Notes under the pieces: generated by a model | Databases searched by the model: none | Told to the model about the DNA's origin: nothing | The model's input: only the letters and a program-made list of their open reading frames with translations | Virus record (IMG/VR): IMGVR_UViG_3300028027_000191 | Location: 1-27,454 of that record | Direction: 5' to 3' (one strand) | Origin: a virus | DNA length: 27,454 nt | In this document: positions 8,704 through 15,568 of the stretch, one piece after another | Layout: the number at the start of each line of letters is the position of its first letter | Position numbering within the stretch: position 1 is the stretch's first letter | Made by a program: the position numbers and the translations under genes

Positions 8704-9309
8704 CAAAAGCTGCCACTGTACGAAATGAGTATCAAGGATGAGACCGAAAGCGAGGTAGAAGTATCTGCCATCGCTTTGGTTGATAGTCCTGCAATAGAGA
8801 AAGCATTCTATGCCTTCGATGAAAATACCAACCCCCTTGCATTCTCCCAAATAAAGGAGGATGAATATTTGATTGTAGGGCCGGCCATGATTCCCGATAT
8901 GAAGATTTACCGGAATGATCCCGACTTTGGGGAGTACCAGGTATTCTTCTCAAAAGAAACCGTAGTAAAGATTGCCGAGAAGTTCTACAAAAAGGCATTC
9001 CAATCCAACGTAAACCTCATGCACAACTCCGAACAGATGGTGGAGGGTGTGACCTACTTTCTTTCTTTCATCAGAGATTCAGCAAAGGGCATGGTTGGTC
9101 TTGCAGGTGATTACCCGGAAGGCACATGGTTTGTAGGTGCCAGGGTGCAGAACCCTGCTGTATGGGAAAAGATTAAATCGGGTGAGATTACAGGGTTTTC
9201 AGTAGAGGGTGTGTTTGAATATTACAAACCAAACAAGGAAGAAACTGCACCCGTGGATACTGATGATGAACTGCTGGCAAAAATAAAAGAATTGCTAAAC
9301 GGAAAATAA
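8701..9309 (+). CDS. Capsid maturation protease, XkdF-like
   Basis: This 202-residue protein matches the XkdF-like putative serine protease family (Peptidase_S78_2). Visible family features are the N-terminus MQKLPLYEMSI, ISxVD-like AIALVDSPAIEKAF, VGPAMIPDMKIYRNDPDFGE then YQVFFSKETV, VNLMHNSEQM (catalytic His candidate), PEGTWFVGARVQNPAVWEKI and SGEITGFSVEGVFEYY (Ser candidate). It would process scaffold and capsid during prohead maturation. An upstream frame to 8593 exists, but 8701 gives the canonical family N-terminus and follows the conserved element without overlapping the tape measure. It heads the head block: scaffold and capsid genes follow. Confidence 0.82.
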   Translation: MQKLPLYEMSIKDETESEVEVSAIALVDSPAIEKAFYAFDENTNPLAFSQIKEDEYLIVGPAMIPDMKIYRNDPDFGEYQVFFSKETVVKIAEKFYKKAFQSNVNLMHNSEQMVEGVTYFLSFIRDSAKGMVGLAGDYPEGTWFVGARVQNPAVWEKIKSGEITGFSVEGVFEYYKPNKEETAPVDTDDELLAKIKELLNGK

Positions 9310-9349
9310 ACGCATAAACGTACACTTTCATACATACAACACTAATCAC

Positions 9350-9862
9350 ATGAGCAATAGCAAAGATATTATTACAGGAATCAAGAAGTTATTATTTGGC
9401 GAAATGCCAACAGAAACCGTAGCACCTGCACCTGTTGCACCTGCTGAAGAAAAGATGGAAAAGGAATACACGCTTGAAGATGGTGTTACCATTGTGAGCA
9501 TTGACAAGTTAGAAGTAGGCGGTACAGTTACATTGAGTGGCTCACCTGCACCCGATGCAGTACACACTTTGCAAGATGGCACAAAGGTTACAACCGTAGC
9601 TGGAATCATCACCGAGGTAAAGCCGATTGAAGTATTGGCAGAAGAACCACAGAAAGCAGAAGAAGTTGCATACAAGATGCCAACTGAAATGGCTGCACGC
9701 ATTGAGAAATTAGAGGCTGCACTTGCAAAGCAAAGCGATGCATTTGCACAGTTATTCCCTCTCATTGAAAAGATGGCAGAGGTAGAAGTAGAGGCACCTG
9801 TTGAGAACCAAAAGAGTTGGGAAGAAATGACCGCACTTGAAAGATTCAGAGCAACAAAATAA
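9350..9862 (+). CDS. Scaffold protein candidate
   Basis: This 170-residue acidic protein lies between protease and capsid, the usual place for a scaffold. Its order is an N-terminal helix (SKDIITGIKKLLFGE), an Ala/Pro linker (TETVAPAPVAPAEEK), two short beta repeats of the type LEDGVTIVSIDKLEVGGTV and LQDGTKVTTVAGIITEV, then a coiled coil (TEMAARIEKLEAALAKQSDA) and a basic end (TALERFRATK). Similar DG-repeat plus coiled-coil proteins occur at this place in Bacteroidota phages. No enzyme motif is seen. It could also be a decoration-associated protein; scaffold is the better guess because of the coiled coil and gene order. Confidence 0.65.
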   Translation: MSNSKDIITGIKKLLFGEMPTETVAPAPVAPAEEKMEKEYTLEDGVTIVSIDKLEVGGTVTLSGSPAPDAVHTLQDGTKVTTVAGIITEVKPIEVLAEEPQKAEEVAYKMPTEMAARIEKLEAALAKQSDAFAQLFPLIEKMAEVEVEAPVENQKSWEEMTALERFRATK

Positions 9863-9868
9863 GTAAAC

Positions 9869-10054
9869 ATGGCATTGAAAATAAAAGAAGGTTCAAAGAT
9901 TGTTGCCTATGGTGCATCAAACGAATCCTTCACAAGTTCATCAAAATTAACGCAAGATGTATTGGTTCACCTTCAGACAAGGTTTCCAAATGATGTTGTG
10001 AGTGATGCACCCGAAAAGCCGTTATTAAAACAAGAAAAGCAAAAAGTAAAATAA
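9869..10054 (+). CDS. Small hypothetical protein before capsid gene
   Basis: This 61-residue basic protein follows the scaffold candidate after 6 nt and precedes the capsid gene by 20 nt. Its N-terminal half may form a small beta unit (LKIKEGSKIVAYGASNESFT), and it ends in a lysine-rich tail (KPLLKQEKQKVK). Similar small genes occur between scaffold and capsid in Bacteroidota phages, but I know of no defined function. A role in head assembly is inferred only from place. Confidence 0.6.
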   Translation: MALKIKEGSKIVAYGASNESFTSSSKLTQDVLVHLQTRFPNDVVSDAPEKPLLKQEKQKVK

Positions 10055-10074
10055 AAATTTAAAAACCACAAACA

Positions 10075-11100
10075 ATGGCAATATCTTATAACGTAGTAGA
10101 CATCCGTGGCGTAGCAGCGGAACCAATCATTGAAGAACTAATCTTTGACAACGCAACCGTTTCAGAAGGGTTGGTTACTTTGGAAACCGATGTAAAGGCA
10201 GAAACAATCTTCACAGAAACCACCGCAGGTGTTACCATGCAGGCTTACACCGCAGGCGCACCTTCTTCTTCTGGTACTTTGGGTGCTTTTGATGTAACTG
10301 TTACCCCTACAAAGGTTCAGTACTACCAAGAGTTTGATCCAAACTCTTTGCGTTTCTCTCGTTTTAAAAGGGATTTGAAGCCAAGTGCATGGAATGTATT
10401 AAGTACAGAATTTGAGCGTGTGGTGATTGGTGGTTTGTATTCTCGCAAAATCTCTGCAAACGTAGAATCTTTATTCTGGAACAACGCATTGGCAGGTACA
10501 AAAACAGCCGTTGCAGCACTTGTTGCAGGATTGCCACAGGGTTCAGTAGGTGCAGCAGAGAAAACTTTGGTTGCTGCTACTACAGCAGGTTTGTTCGATG
10601 GTATCATCACTAAATTAATCTACAACAATTCAAATGCAACTGCAACCCCAGGGTTGGGTGGTCGTGTGAAAGTAGCAGGTACAACCATCACCTCATCAAA
10701 CATCAAAGCTGAGTATGATAAAGTGTACGAAGCTATCCCAGCAGTAGTGTTGGCAGATGGTGGTGAGGCTCCTTTCATCTACGCTCCACGTAGCCACAAG
10801 CAGTTAATAAACATCTTCAACAACAACGTAGCAAATTTCAAAGATGCGTTCAGCGTGAATGATGCAAAAACACAATACTTCTTTAACGGTATCGAAATCA
10901 AGTTCGTTCCGATTCCAGAGAACGTGATTGTTGCTGCTCGTAAATCTCACCTTTTCTTTTGCACTGATTTGGCCTCTGACATCAACAAGATGGAGATCAA
11001 CAAGATTGCAAACAACCGTGAAGATATGTTCATTAAGAACAACATGACCATCGCTGCGCACGTAGGCAACCAAGCATACAATGTGTTGTACGTAGGATAA
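10075..11100 (+). CDS. Major capsid protein (HK97-fold type)
   Basis: This 341-residue protein has the expected length and place of the head shell subunit. An N-terminal segment (MAISYNVVDIRGVAAEPIIE) is followed by beta-rich Thr/Ala-rich stretches (AETIFTETTAGVTMQAYTAG) and a long helix region (SRFKRDLKPSAWNVLSTEFE) that resembles the spine helix of Bacteroidota phage capsid proteins; the C-terminus (NNREDMFIKNNMTIAAHVGN, then QAYNVLYVG) is typical. Codon choice is tidy and highly regular, as expected for a highly expressed gene. A strong hairpin terminator follows 11 nt after the stop. Confidence 0.85.
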   Translation: MAISYNVVDIRGVAAEPIIEELIFDNATVSEGLVTLETDVKAETIFTETTAGVTMQAYTAGAPSSSGTLGAFDVTVTPTKVQYYQEFDPNSLRFSRFKRDLKPSAWNVLSTEFERVVIGGLYSRKISANVESLFWNNALAGTKTAVAALVAGLPQGSVGAAEKTLVAATTAGLFDGIITKLIYNNSNATATPGLGGRVKVAGTTITSSNIKAEYDKVYEAIPAVVLADGGEAPFIYAPRSHKQLINIFNNNVANFKDAFSVNDAKTQYFFNGIEIKFVPIPENVIVAARKSHLFFCTDLASDINKMEINKIANNREDMFIKNNMTIAAHVGNQAYNVLYVG

Positions 11101-11110
11101 GAAACAAATT

Positions 11111-11138
11111 AAGGGTAGTACTTCGGTGCTACCCTTTC
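11111..11138 (+). terminator. UUCG-capped hairpin after capsid gene
   Basis: A 10-bp stem (AGGGTAGTAC with GTGCTACCCT, one G-U pair) closes on a TTCG tetraloop with the stabilising C-G closing pair, then CTTTC. It lies 11 nt after the capsid stop. The T-run is short, so it may attenuate rather than end transcription, or protect the capsid mRNA 3' end. Confidence 0.75.
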
Positions 11139-11157
11139 ATAAATAAAATTTAATACT

Positions 11158-11676
11158 ATGCCGTGTGTACTCACCCAAGGCTACAACCTAGATTGTAGGG
11201 ATTCTTTTGGCGGTTTGAAAGAGGTTTATGTAATGGAGCATGCCAATGGTGTCGTTACCCAAGCTGCTGGAATCGTTACAGGAATCGTAAAGACAGCAAC
11301 AAAGAAGTTTTTCAAATACAAATTGATTGCCCATACCGGAGAAGCTGATGAGGCTTTCACTCCTAGCAGAGAGAATGGCACTACAATGAGCAAGCAGTCG
11401 GTTAAATTCCCAATAAACAAAATGACCGTTGCAGTTCGCAATGAGTTGCTGTTGTTGGCTCAGAATCGTTTGCTGATTGTTATTGTTGACCAGAATGGTA
11501 CAGGGTGGTTGTATGGTGCTGACTTCGGAATGATGCTAGCACCATCAACTGCAAAGACCGGGAAAGTTTTGGCAGACAGAAATGGTTATGAATTAGGATT
11601 TGAAAGTGATGAGAAGTTCCTCGCACCTTCAGTAGATGCAGCGACCTTGCTGACCTTAGAAACCCCAGGCGTTTAG
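11158..11676 (+). CDS. Probable major tail (tube) protein
   Basis: This 172-residue protein has a pattern common right after the capsid gene in Bacteroidota phages: an N-terminal CVLTQGYNLDCRDSFGGLKE, a beta-rich core (FFKYKLIAHTGEADEAFTPS, VKFPINKMTVAVRNELLLLA) and GWLYGADFGMMLAPSTAKTG near the end. The fold looks like tail tube proteins (repeated beta strands with one helix). It is bracketed by two hairpin terminators, suggesting a separately tuned, abundant transcript as expected for a tube subunit. The tail-tube role is inference; an alternative is a head decoration protein. Confidence 0.6.
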   Translation: MPCVLTQGYNLDCRDSFGGLKEVYVMEHANGVVTQAAGIVTGIVKTATKKFFKYKLIAHTGEADEAFTPSRENGTTMSKQSVKFPINKMTVAVRNELLLLAQNRLLIVIVDQNGTGWLYGADFGMMLAPSTAKTGKVLADRNGYELGFESDEKFLAPSVDAATLLTLETPGV

Positions 11677-11698
11677 TTTTGGTAAATAATAAAAGAAA

Positions 11699-11727
11699 GG
11701 CCTCACAGAAATGTGAGGCTTTTTTTA
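11699..11727 (+). terminator. Rho-independent terminator after tube gene
   Basis: A perfect 8-bp stem (GCCTCACA with TGTGAGGC) closes on a GAAA tetraloop and is followed by seven T. The A-run before it makes a bidirectional function possible. It ends the capsid/tube unit, and the third copy of the conserved start element begins 7 nt later. Confidence 0.9.
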
Positions 11728-11733
11728 TGTGTT

Positions 11734-11770
11734 TCTGAAAAAAGAATGAATTACTGCCACTATAGATATG
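11734..11770 (+). promoter_or_regulatory. Conserved start-proximal element, copy 3
   Basis: The 34 nt before the ATG at 11768 align without gaps with the copies before 2168 and 8701. The core at 11755-11770 is TGCCACTATAGATATG, and an A-run sits about 25-30 nt before the ATG. It directly follows a strong terminator, which fits transcription restart here. Similarity to the 3' half of a T7-type promoter (CACTATAG) is noted, without proof. Confidence 0.62.
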
Positions 11771-12148
11771 TTACTGTTAAACCAAGGAGATACAACGGGT
11801 AGAATAGTTTGCACACTTACTGAAAAGGTAACGATTGCAGAACCGTTTTATGTGTTTGTATTTACCCACGTAACAACCAAAGCAGTGGTACAATGGGTGC
11901 AAACTTTCGGAAACGATACAAGTCCATCACCGGAGAGATACAACGAGTTTTTAATACCACTCAGTTTATTCACTAACAAGGCCACAGGGCAATATACATA
12001 CAATGTTTTTCAGAGTGCAGTGGTAAACCCTGCAACAACGGTGGGTTTAACCCTACTTGAAAACGGCAAAATGCTGCTGGAAAAATCCAGCGGTGTAACA
12101 CTAACGGGTCACAACCCATCAGCAACATACACAGGATATGCAGGATAA
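11768..12148 (+). CDS. Hypothetical protein before portal, beta-rich
   Basis: This 126-residue protein starts two bases after the third conserved element. It seems to be a single beta domain (TEKVTIAEPFYVFVFTHVTT; YNEFLIPLSLFTNKATGQYT; LLENGKMLLEKSSGVTLTG) with no signal peptide. Its last 11 nt overlap the portal start, so the two are co-translated. I recognise the general type as a Bacteroidota phage protein found with head genes, without a known function. A virion surface or head-decoration role is a guess. Confidence 0.6.
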   Translation: MLLLNQGDTTGRIVCTLTEKVTIAEPFYVFVFTHVTTKAVVQWVQTFGNDTSPSPERYNEFLIPLSLFTNKATGQYTYNVFQSAVVNPATTVGLTLLENGKMLLEKSSGVTLTGHNPSATYTGYAG

Positions 12149-14189
12149 TTTAATTACCATAGCTTTTGCGGATGTAAAAATTCCCGACTTCAAAGAGCAG
12201 CCAGGCGAAAAGGTTGTGATGTTTGGAGAGGATAATAAGTACCCCGACTATTTGATAATGCTCCTCAACAAGAGTGCAAAGCATAACAGCATTATCAATT
12301 CCAAAGTAAACTACATATTCGGTAACGGGTTGAAGGCAGAGGTAGAAGATGAAACGGCCATGGCCTTTATTAAGAAAAATACAAAGCTGATAAAGAAGAT
12401 CACCCATGACAAAGAAGCATTTGGGATGGGGTATATTCAGTGCATTCCTAAAAGGGATGGCAAGACATGGGGATTCCATCATCTGTCCTACAATCGGATG
12501 CGTTCCAATGTAGCCAACACTTACTTTGAATATCGTAAAGATTGGCAGAAGAAATGGGATGGTAAAGCAAAGTGCTGGCCAGCGTTTGACCCTTCAAAGA
12601 GGGTAACATCGGTTTTGATGTTCAAAGAATACAGAGCAGGGTTAGAAACCTACAGCCTACCATCATTTGTGGCAGCTTGTAACTACATAGAGGCAGACAT
12701 CGAAGTTTCTAAGCATACACTTACAAACGCTCAGTCTGGTTTTAGTGCATCGAAGTTCATCAACTTTTACAATGGTGAACCAGACGAAATGACAAAGCGC
12801 AGCATTGAGGCAAGATTTAAAAACAAGTTTGGCGGAGCATCGGGTGAGAAGATGATTATAGGTTTCAATAATGATCCTGCAAAGGCACCCACGGTTCAAG
12901 ATTTGGGAGCGAGTGATTTAACCAAAGAAGATTTCCAGCAGGTAGACAATTTGATTGCCAACAACATCTATGCAGGGCATCAGATTACAAATAGTTCCCT
13001 ATTTGGGATTCCATCTTACAACCATTCTCTAGGCGGTAACTCCGGTGCTGAATTGAAAATGGCATACGACATTTTCAAAAGCACGTATGTAGCGGTTAAG
13101 AAAAAGGAAATAGAAGATATTATCAACTTCATTGCAGTGTGTAACGGGGTTACCACTGAACTATCTCTCATTGATATTGAGCCTGTAGGTTACACGTTTA
13201 CAGAGGCAACCATTATGCAGACAGCACCAAGGCCATGGCTTTTGGAAAAGCTAGGTATTGATGAAACTAAGTATGAAAGCACGGTGACAAAGAACGCTGT
13301 TGTAAATGCCATCAACACCCTTTCACCTTTGGTGGCTAACAAGGTACTTGAGAAAATGACTCCCGATGAGATTAGATCCATTGTAGGATTAGGTGCAACA
13401 CCTGGGGGCAATGTTATTGAAACAGCCGCAACAAGTGGAGGAGAAACTGCACCGACTACAGCGGAGCCTATGCAAGATGGTTTGGTTAATGAGAATCTAA
13501 AGAACCTTACTGCAAAGCAAATGCAGCAGGTTAACCGCATTATTCGCCAACACAGTAAGGGGCAGATTACAGATGCCACAGCCATGTTATTACTTACCAA
13601 TGGTTTTGGATTGACAGAGGAACAAGCACGCACCATGTTAGGGTTAGACCAACCAGAGGCCGACCAATTCGGTAGTGATGATGATGTGGCAATGTTATTT
13701 GCTGCACATGGTGAGCCTGCTGATGATTACCAAGCATTTGAAAAAAGAACAGCAAAGTTCGTTGATGAGTACACAGACATCGAGGACAAGATTAAAATAT
13801 TAAGAGAGAAAAACCCAAAGGCAACCGCCAAGAGTATTGCCAAAACATTGAACGTAGAGGAAGCCATTGTGGAGGAATACATCACAGGCAGCACGGGTGG
13901 TACTATTGGCGGTGCTATTGCCAAGATTCCAAAGTTTGAGGTAAGGTATTCATACGAATTAAGGGCAGGAGTAAGCGGTGCTGAAGTGCTACCTACTACA
14001 CGCCCATTCTGTAAAAAACTATTGGCATTAAACCGCTTTTATACAAGGGCAGACATTCAGAAGATTTCTGCCTACTTAGGGTATGATGTGATGAAGCGCA
14101 GCGGTGGTTTTTGGAATAACAACGGAACCGTAGAATACCATTGCCGTCATGAGTTTTTTAGTCAAATCGTAGTAAAGAAAAAGAAATGA
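12138..14189 (+). CDS. Portal protein with C-terminal HTH-like and Cys/His extension
   Basis: This 683-residue protein forms the DNA entry ring of the head. Residues 27-65 (VVMFGEDNKYPDYLIMLLNK, then SAKHNSIINSKVNYIFGNG) are the hallmark of Bacteroidota portal proteins; about 1-420 form the portal core. The remainder is an extension: a helical part (QMQQVNRIIRQHSKGQITDA), a winged-HTH-like segment at 551-582 (KILREKNPKATAKSIAKTLN), and a C-terminal domain with R-x-FC (625) and H-C-R-H (668-671) that resembles a MuF-type minor head domain end. The gene overlaps its neighbours at both ends. It sits some 10 kb from terminase, while in many phages the two are adjacent. Confidence 0.85.
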   Translation: MQDNLITIAFADVKIPDFKEQPGEKVVMFGEDNKYPDYLIMLLNKSAKHNSIINSKVNYIFGNGLKAEVEDETAMAFIKKNTKLIKKITHDKEAFGMGYIQCIPKRDGKTWGFHHLSYNRMRSNVANTYFEYRKDWQKKWDGKAKCWPAFDPSKRVTSVLMFKEYRAGLETYSLPSFVAACNYIEADIEVSKHTLTNAQSGFSASKFINFYNGEPDEMTKRSIEARFKNKFGGASGEKMIIGFNNDPAKAPTVQDLGASDLTKEDFQQVDNLIANNIYAGHQITNSSLFGIPSYNHSLGGNSGAELKMAYDIFKSTYVAVKKKEIEDIINFIAVCNGVTTELSLIDIEPVGYTFTEATIMQTAPRPWLLEKLGIDETKYESTVTKNAVVNAINTLSPLVANKVLEKMTPDEIRSIVGLGATPGGNVIETAATSGGETAPTTAEPMQDGLVNENLKNLTAKQMQQVNRIIRQHSKGQITDATAMLLLTNGFGLTEEQARTMLGLDQPEADQFGSDDDVAMLFAAHGEPADDYQAFEKRTAKFVDEYTDIEDKIKILREKNPKATAKSIAKTLNVEEAIVEEYITGSTGGTIGGAIAKIPKFEVRYSYELRAGVSGAEVLPTTRPFCKKLLALNRFYTRADIQKISAYLGYDVMKRSGGFWNNNGTVEYHCRHEFFSQIVVKKKK

Positions 14190-14776
14190 GCAACGTAAAA
14201 TTATTGATACTACCATCGGTTATACAGGAGCGCATGAGCCTGCATACCAACGTGGATGAGAAGCTGATATTCCCCGAAATAAAGGCCGCCCAGGATATGT
14301 ACATCAGACCGTTATTAGGCTCTATTCTTTTTGATAAGATACTGAATGACATTGCTACCAACACCCTATCTGGTCAGTACCTAACATTGATGAACGACTT
14401 TATCATTGATGCACTATGCAACTATGTGATGAGTGAATTGCCGGAGGGGTTGAACTACCAATACTTTAACAAAGGGGTATCAACAAAAACAGCAGACCAA
14501 AGCCAATCACCATCCATGAGTGATATGTATGCCATCGTTTCAAAGTATAAGAAAAGGGCAGAGCATTATGCACAAAGGTGCCGACTGTATCTCGTTCAGA
14601 ACTATACATTGATTCCAGAGTATTACGCACCGGGGGGGATTGACAGAGTAATACCGGATCGTGCCTCTTTCAGTTCACCCATTTACTTGGGCAACAGAGG
14701 TGGGCAGGATGATTTCTTTAATAAGCCAAACCCGAATTACAATGAGCCTTATTATCCATTCAATTCAGATATATAA
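14186..14776 (+). CDS. Head-tail connector-like protein
   Basis: This 196-residue protein follows the portal with a 4-nt overlap (ATGA). A helical N-terminus (LILPSVIQERMSLHTNVDEK; IFPEIKAAQDMYIRPLLG), the GQYLTLMNDFIIDALCNYVM helix pair, and a Tyr/Pro/Asn-rich tail match the gp6-like connector type (DUF6712-like) found behind Bacteroidota portals. It probably binds the portal ring and closes the head. The C-terminal tail (NKPNPNYNEPYYPF) may bind a neighbour. Assignment rests on pattern and place. Confidence 0.65.
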   Translation: MSNVKLLILPSVIQERMSLHTNVDEKLIFPEIKAAQDMYIRPLLGSILFDKILNDIATNTLSGQYLTLMNDFIIDALCNYVMSELPEGLNYQYFNKGVSTKTADQSQSPSMSDMYAIVSKYKKRAEHYAQRCRLYLVQNYTLIPEYYAPGGIDRVIPDRASFSSPIYLGNRGGQDDFFNKPNPNYNEPYYPFNSDI

Positions 14777-14910
14777 TGCCTAAAAACATCAGTAAAAAAA
14801 ACGAAGAAAAGTTAAAGCTGTATTTAGCATCAATCAAAAACAATGGCACTAACACTCAACCAGGTAGTCAAAAGGATTCAAAACCTCGCATCAGCGCACA
14901 AGCAAATTAA
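14776..14910 (+). CDS. Possible 44-residue basic protein
   Basis: The start overlaps the previous stop by one base (TAATG), typical for coupled genes. The peptide (MPKNISKKNEEKLKLYLASI and a polar tail) is lysine-rich and probably partly disordered. Its last 68 nt overlap the next gene in another frame. The start coupling supports translation; the overlap and low-complexity tail speak against a conserved protein. It could just be a relay that brings ribosomes to the start at 14843. Confidence 0.35.
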   Translation: MPKNISKKNEEKLKLYLASIKNNGTNTQPGSQKDSKPRISAQAN

Positions 14911-15568
14911 CGACAACCGTGTTGGCCCTGCTGCTGAATGGTTGGCTAATGGTGATGTCAAGTATCCTGCATTGTTCATTGATTGGTCAAACGGTAATAT
15001 CTCAAAAGACAGCAAGAATGTTAAAATCAACTTTGAATTTTGGTTTTGTGATTTGTGTAATGTATCGGTAAGGAGCAGAGAGAATGAACTAGAGGTGCAG
15101 AGTGATTTAACAAGTATAGCTACAGACTTCAAGTCTATGCTCGATTACACAGGCTTTGATGAAAGCTGGGATGTATCAGAGGGTTCGGGGATAGAATACT
15201 TTGAAGAAATATTTGAGGACTTGGTAATTGCGGTAAAAATGACTGTAGGGATAGAGTTGCCGTATGATAGCAATAGATGTGATATACCAACAACAGACTA
15301 CTCAGAACCCAATGTAAACAAAATGATAATTGTAAACACCATATACACGGGAATCGGTACTGAGGGCAGAACCCTCACTTTGTCTGTATTGCAGAACCGT
15401 ACCATCTTGATGCTATTCAAAGGAGATAAACTGCTTGAACCTGCAACGAGTGGGGTAGGGTTAACGGTGAACCAATACTTCTTTACTCCATCAACGGGGG
15501 TGCTACTATTTGGCAGTGACATTGAGGAACTACAATTTATTCAAGTATTAAATAAAACACAAGGATGA
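14843..15568 (+). CDS. Neck / tail-terminator-like protein
   Basis: This 241-residue protein begins MALTLNQVVKRIQNLASAHK, a family start seen in Bacteroidota phage neck proteins, with YPALFIDWS and VKINFEFWFCDL strands and ELPYDSNRCDIP at the end of the first domain. A second beta domain (about 155-241, ending LQFIQVLNKTQG) follows. The first domain fits a tail terminator or head-tail joining fold. It overlaps the fibre gene by 4 nt (ATGA), so it is the last gene of the connector block. A specific joining role is inferred from order: portal, connector, this gene. Confidence 0.6.
   Translation: MALTLNQVVKRIQNLASAHKQINDNRVGPAAEWLANGDVKYPALFIDWSNGNISKDSKNVKINFEFWFCDLCNVSVRSRENELEVQSDLTSIATDFKSMLDYTGFDESWDVSEGSGIEYFEEIFEDLVIAVKMTVGIELPYDSNRCDIPTTDYSEPNVNKMIIVNTIYTGIGTEGRTLTLSVLQNRTILMLFKGDKLLEPATSGVGLTVNQYFFTPSTGVLLFGSDIEELQFIQVLNKTQG

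Noticed and set aside
9346-9870. Long antisense ORF opposite the scaffold gene
   Set aside because: It is a mirror of the scaffold gene's Ala/Thr-rich codons and has no family features.
11674-11681. TAGTTTTG as a -7 promoter element after the tube gene
   Set aside because: It includes the stop codon, lacks a properly spaced -33 TTTG and is followed at once by a terminator.
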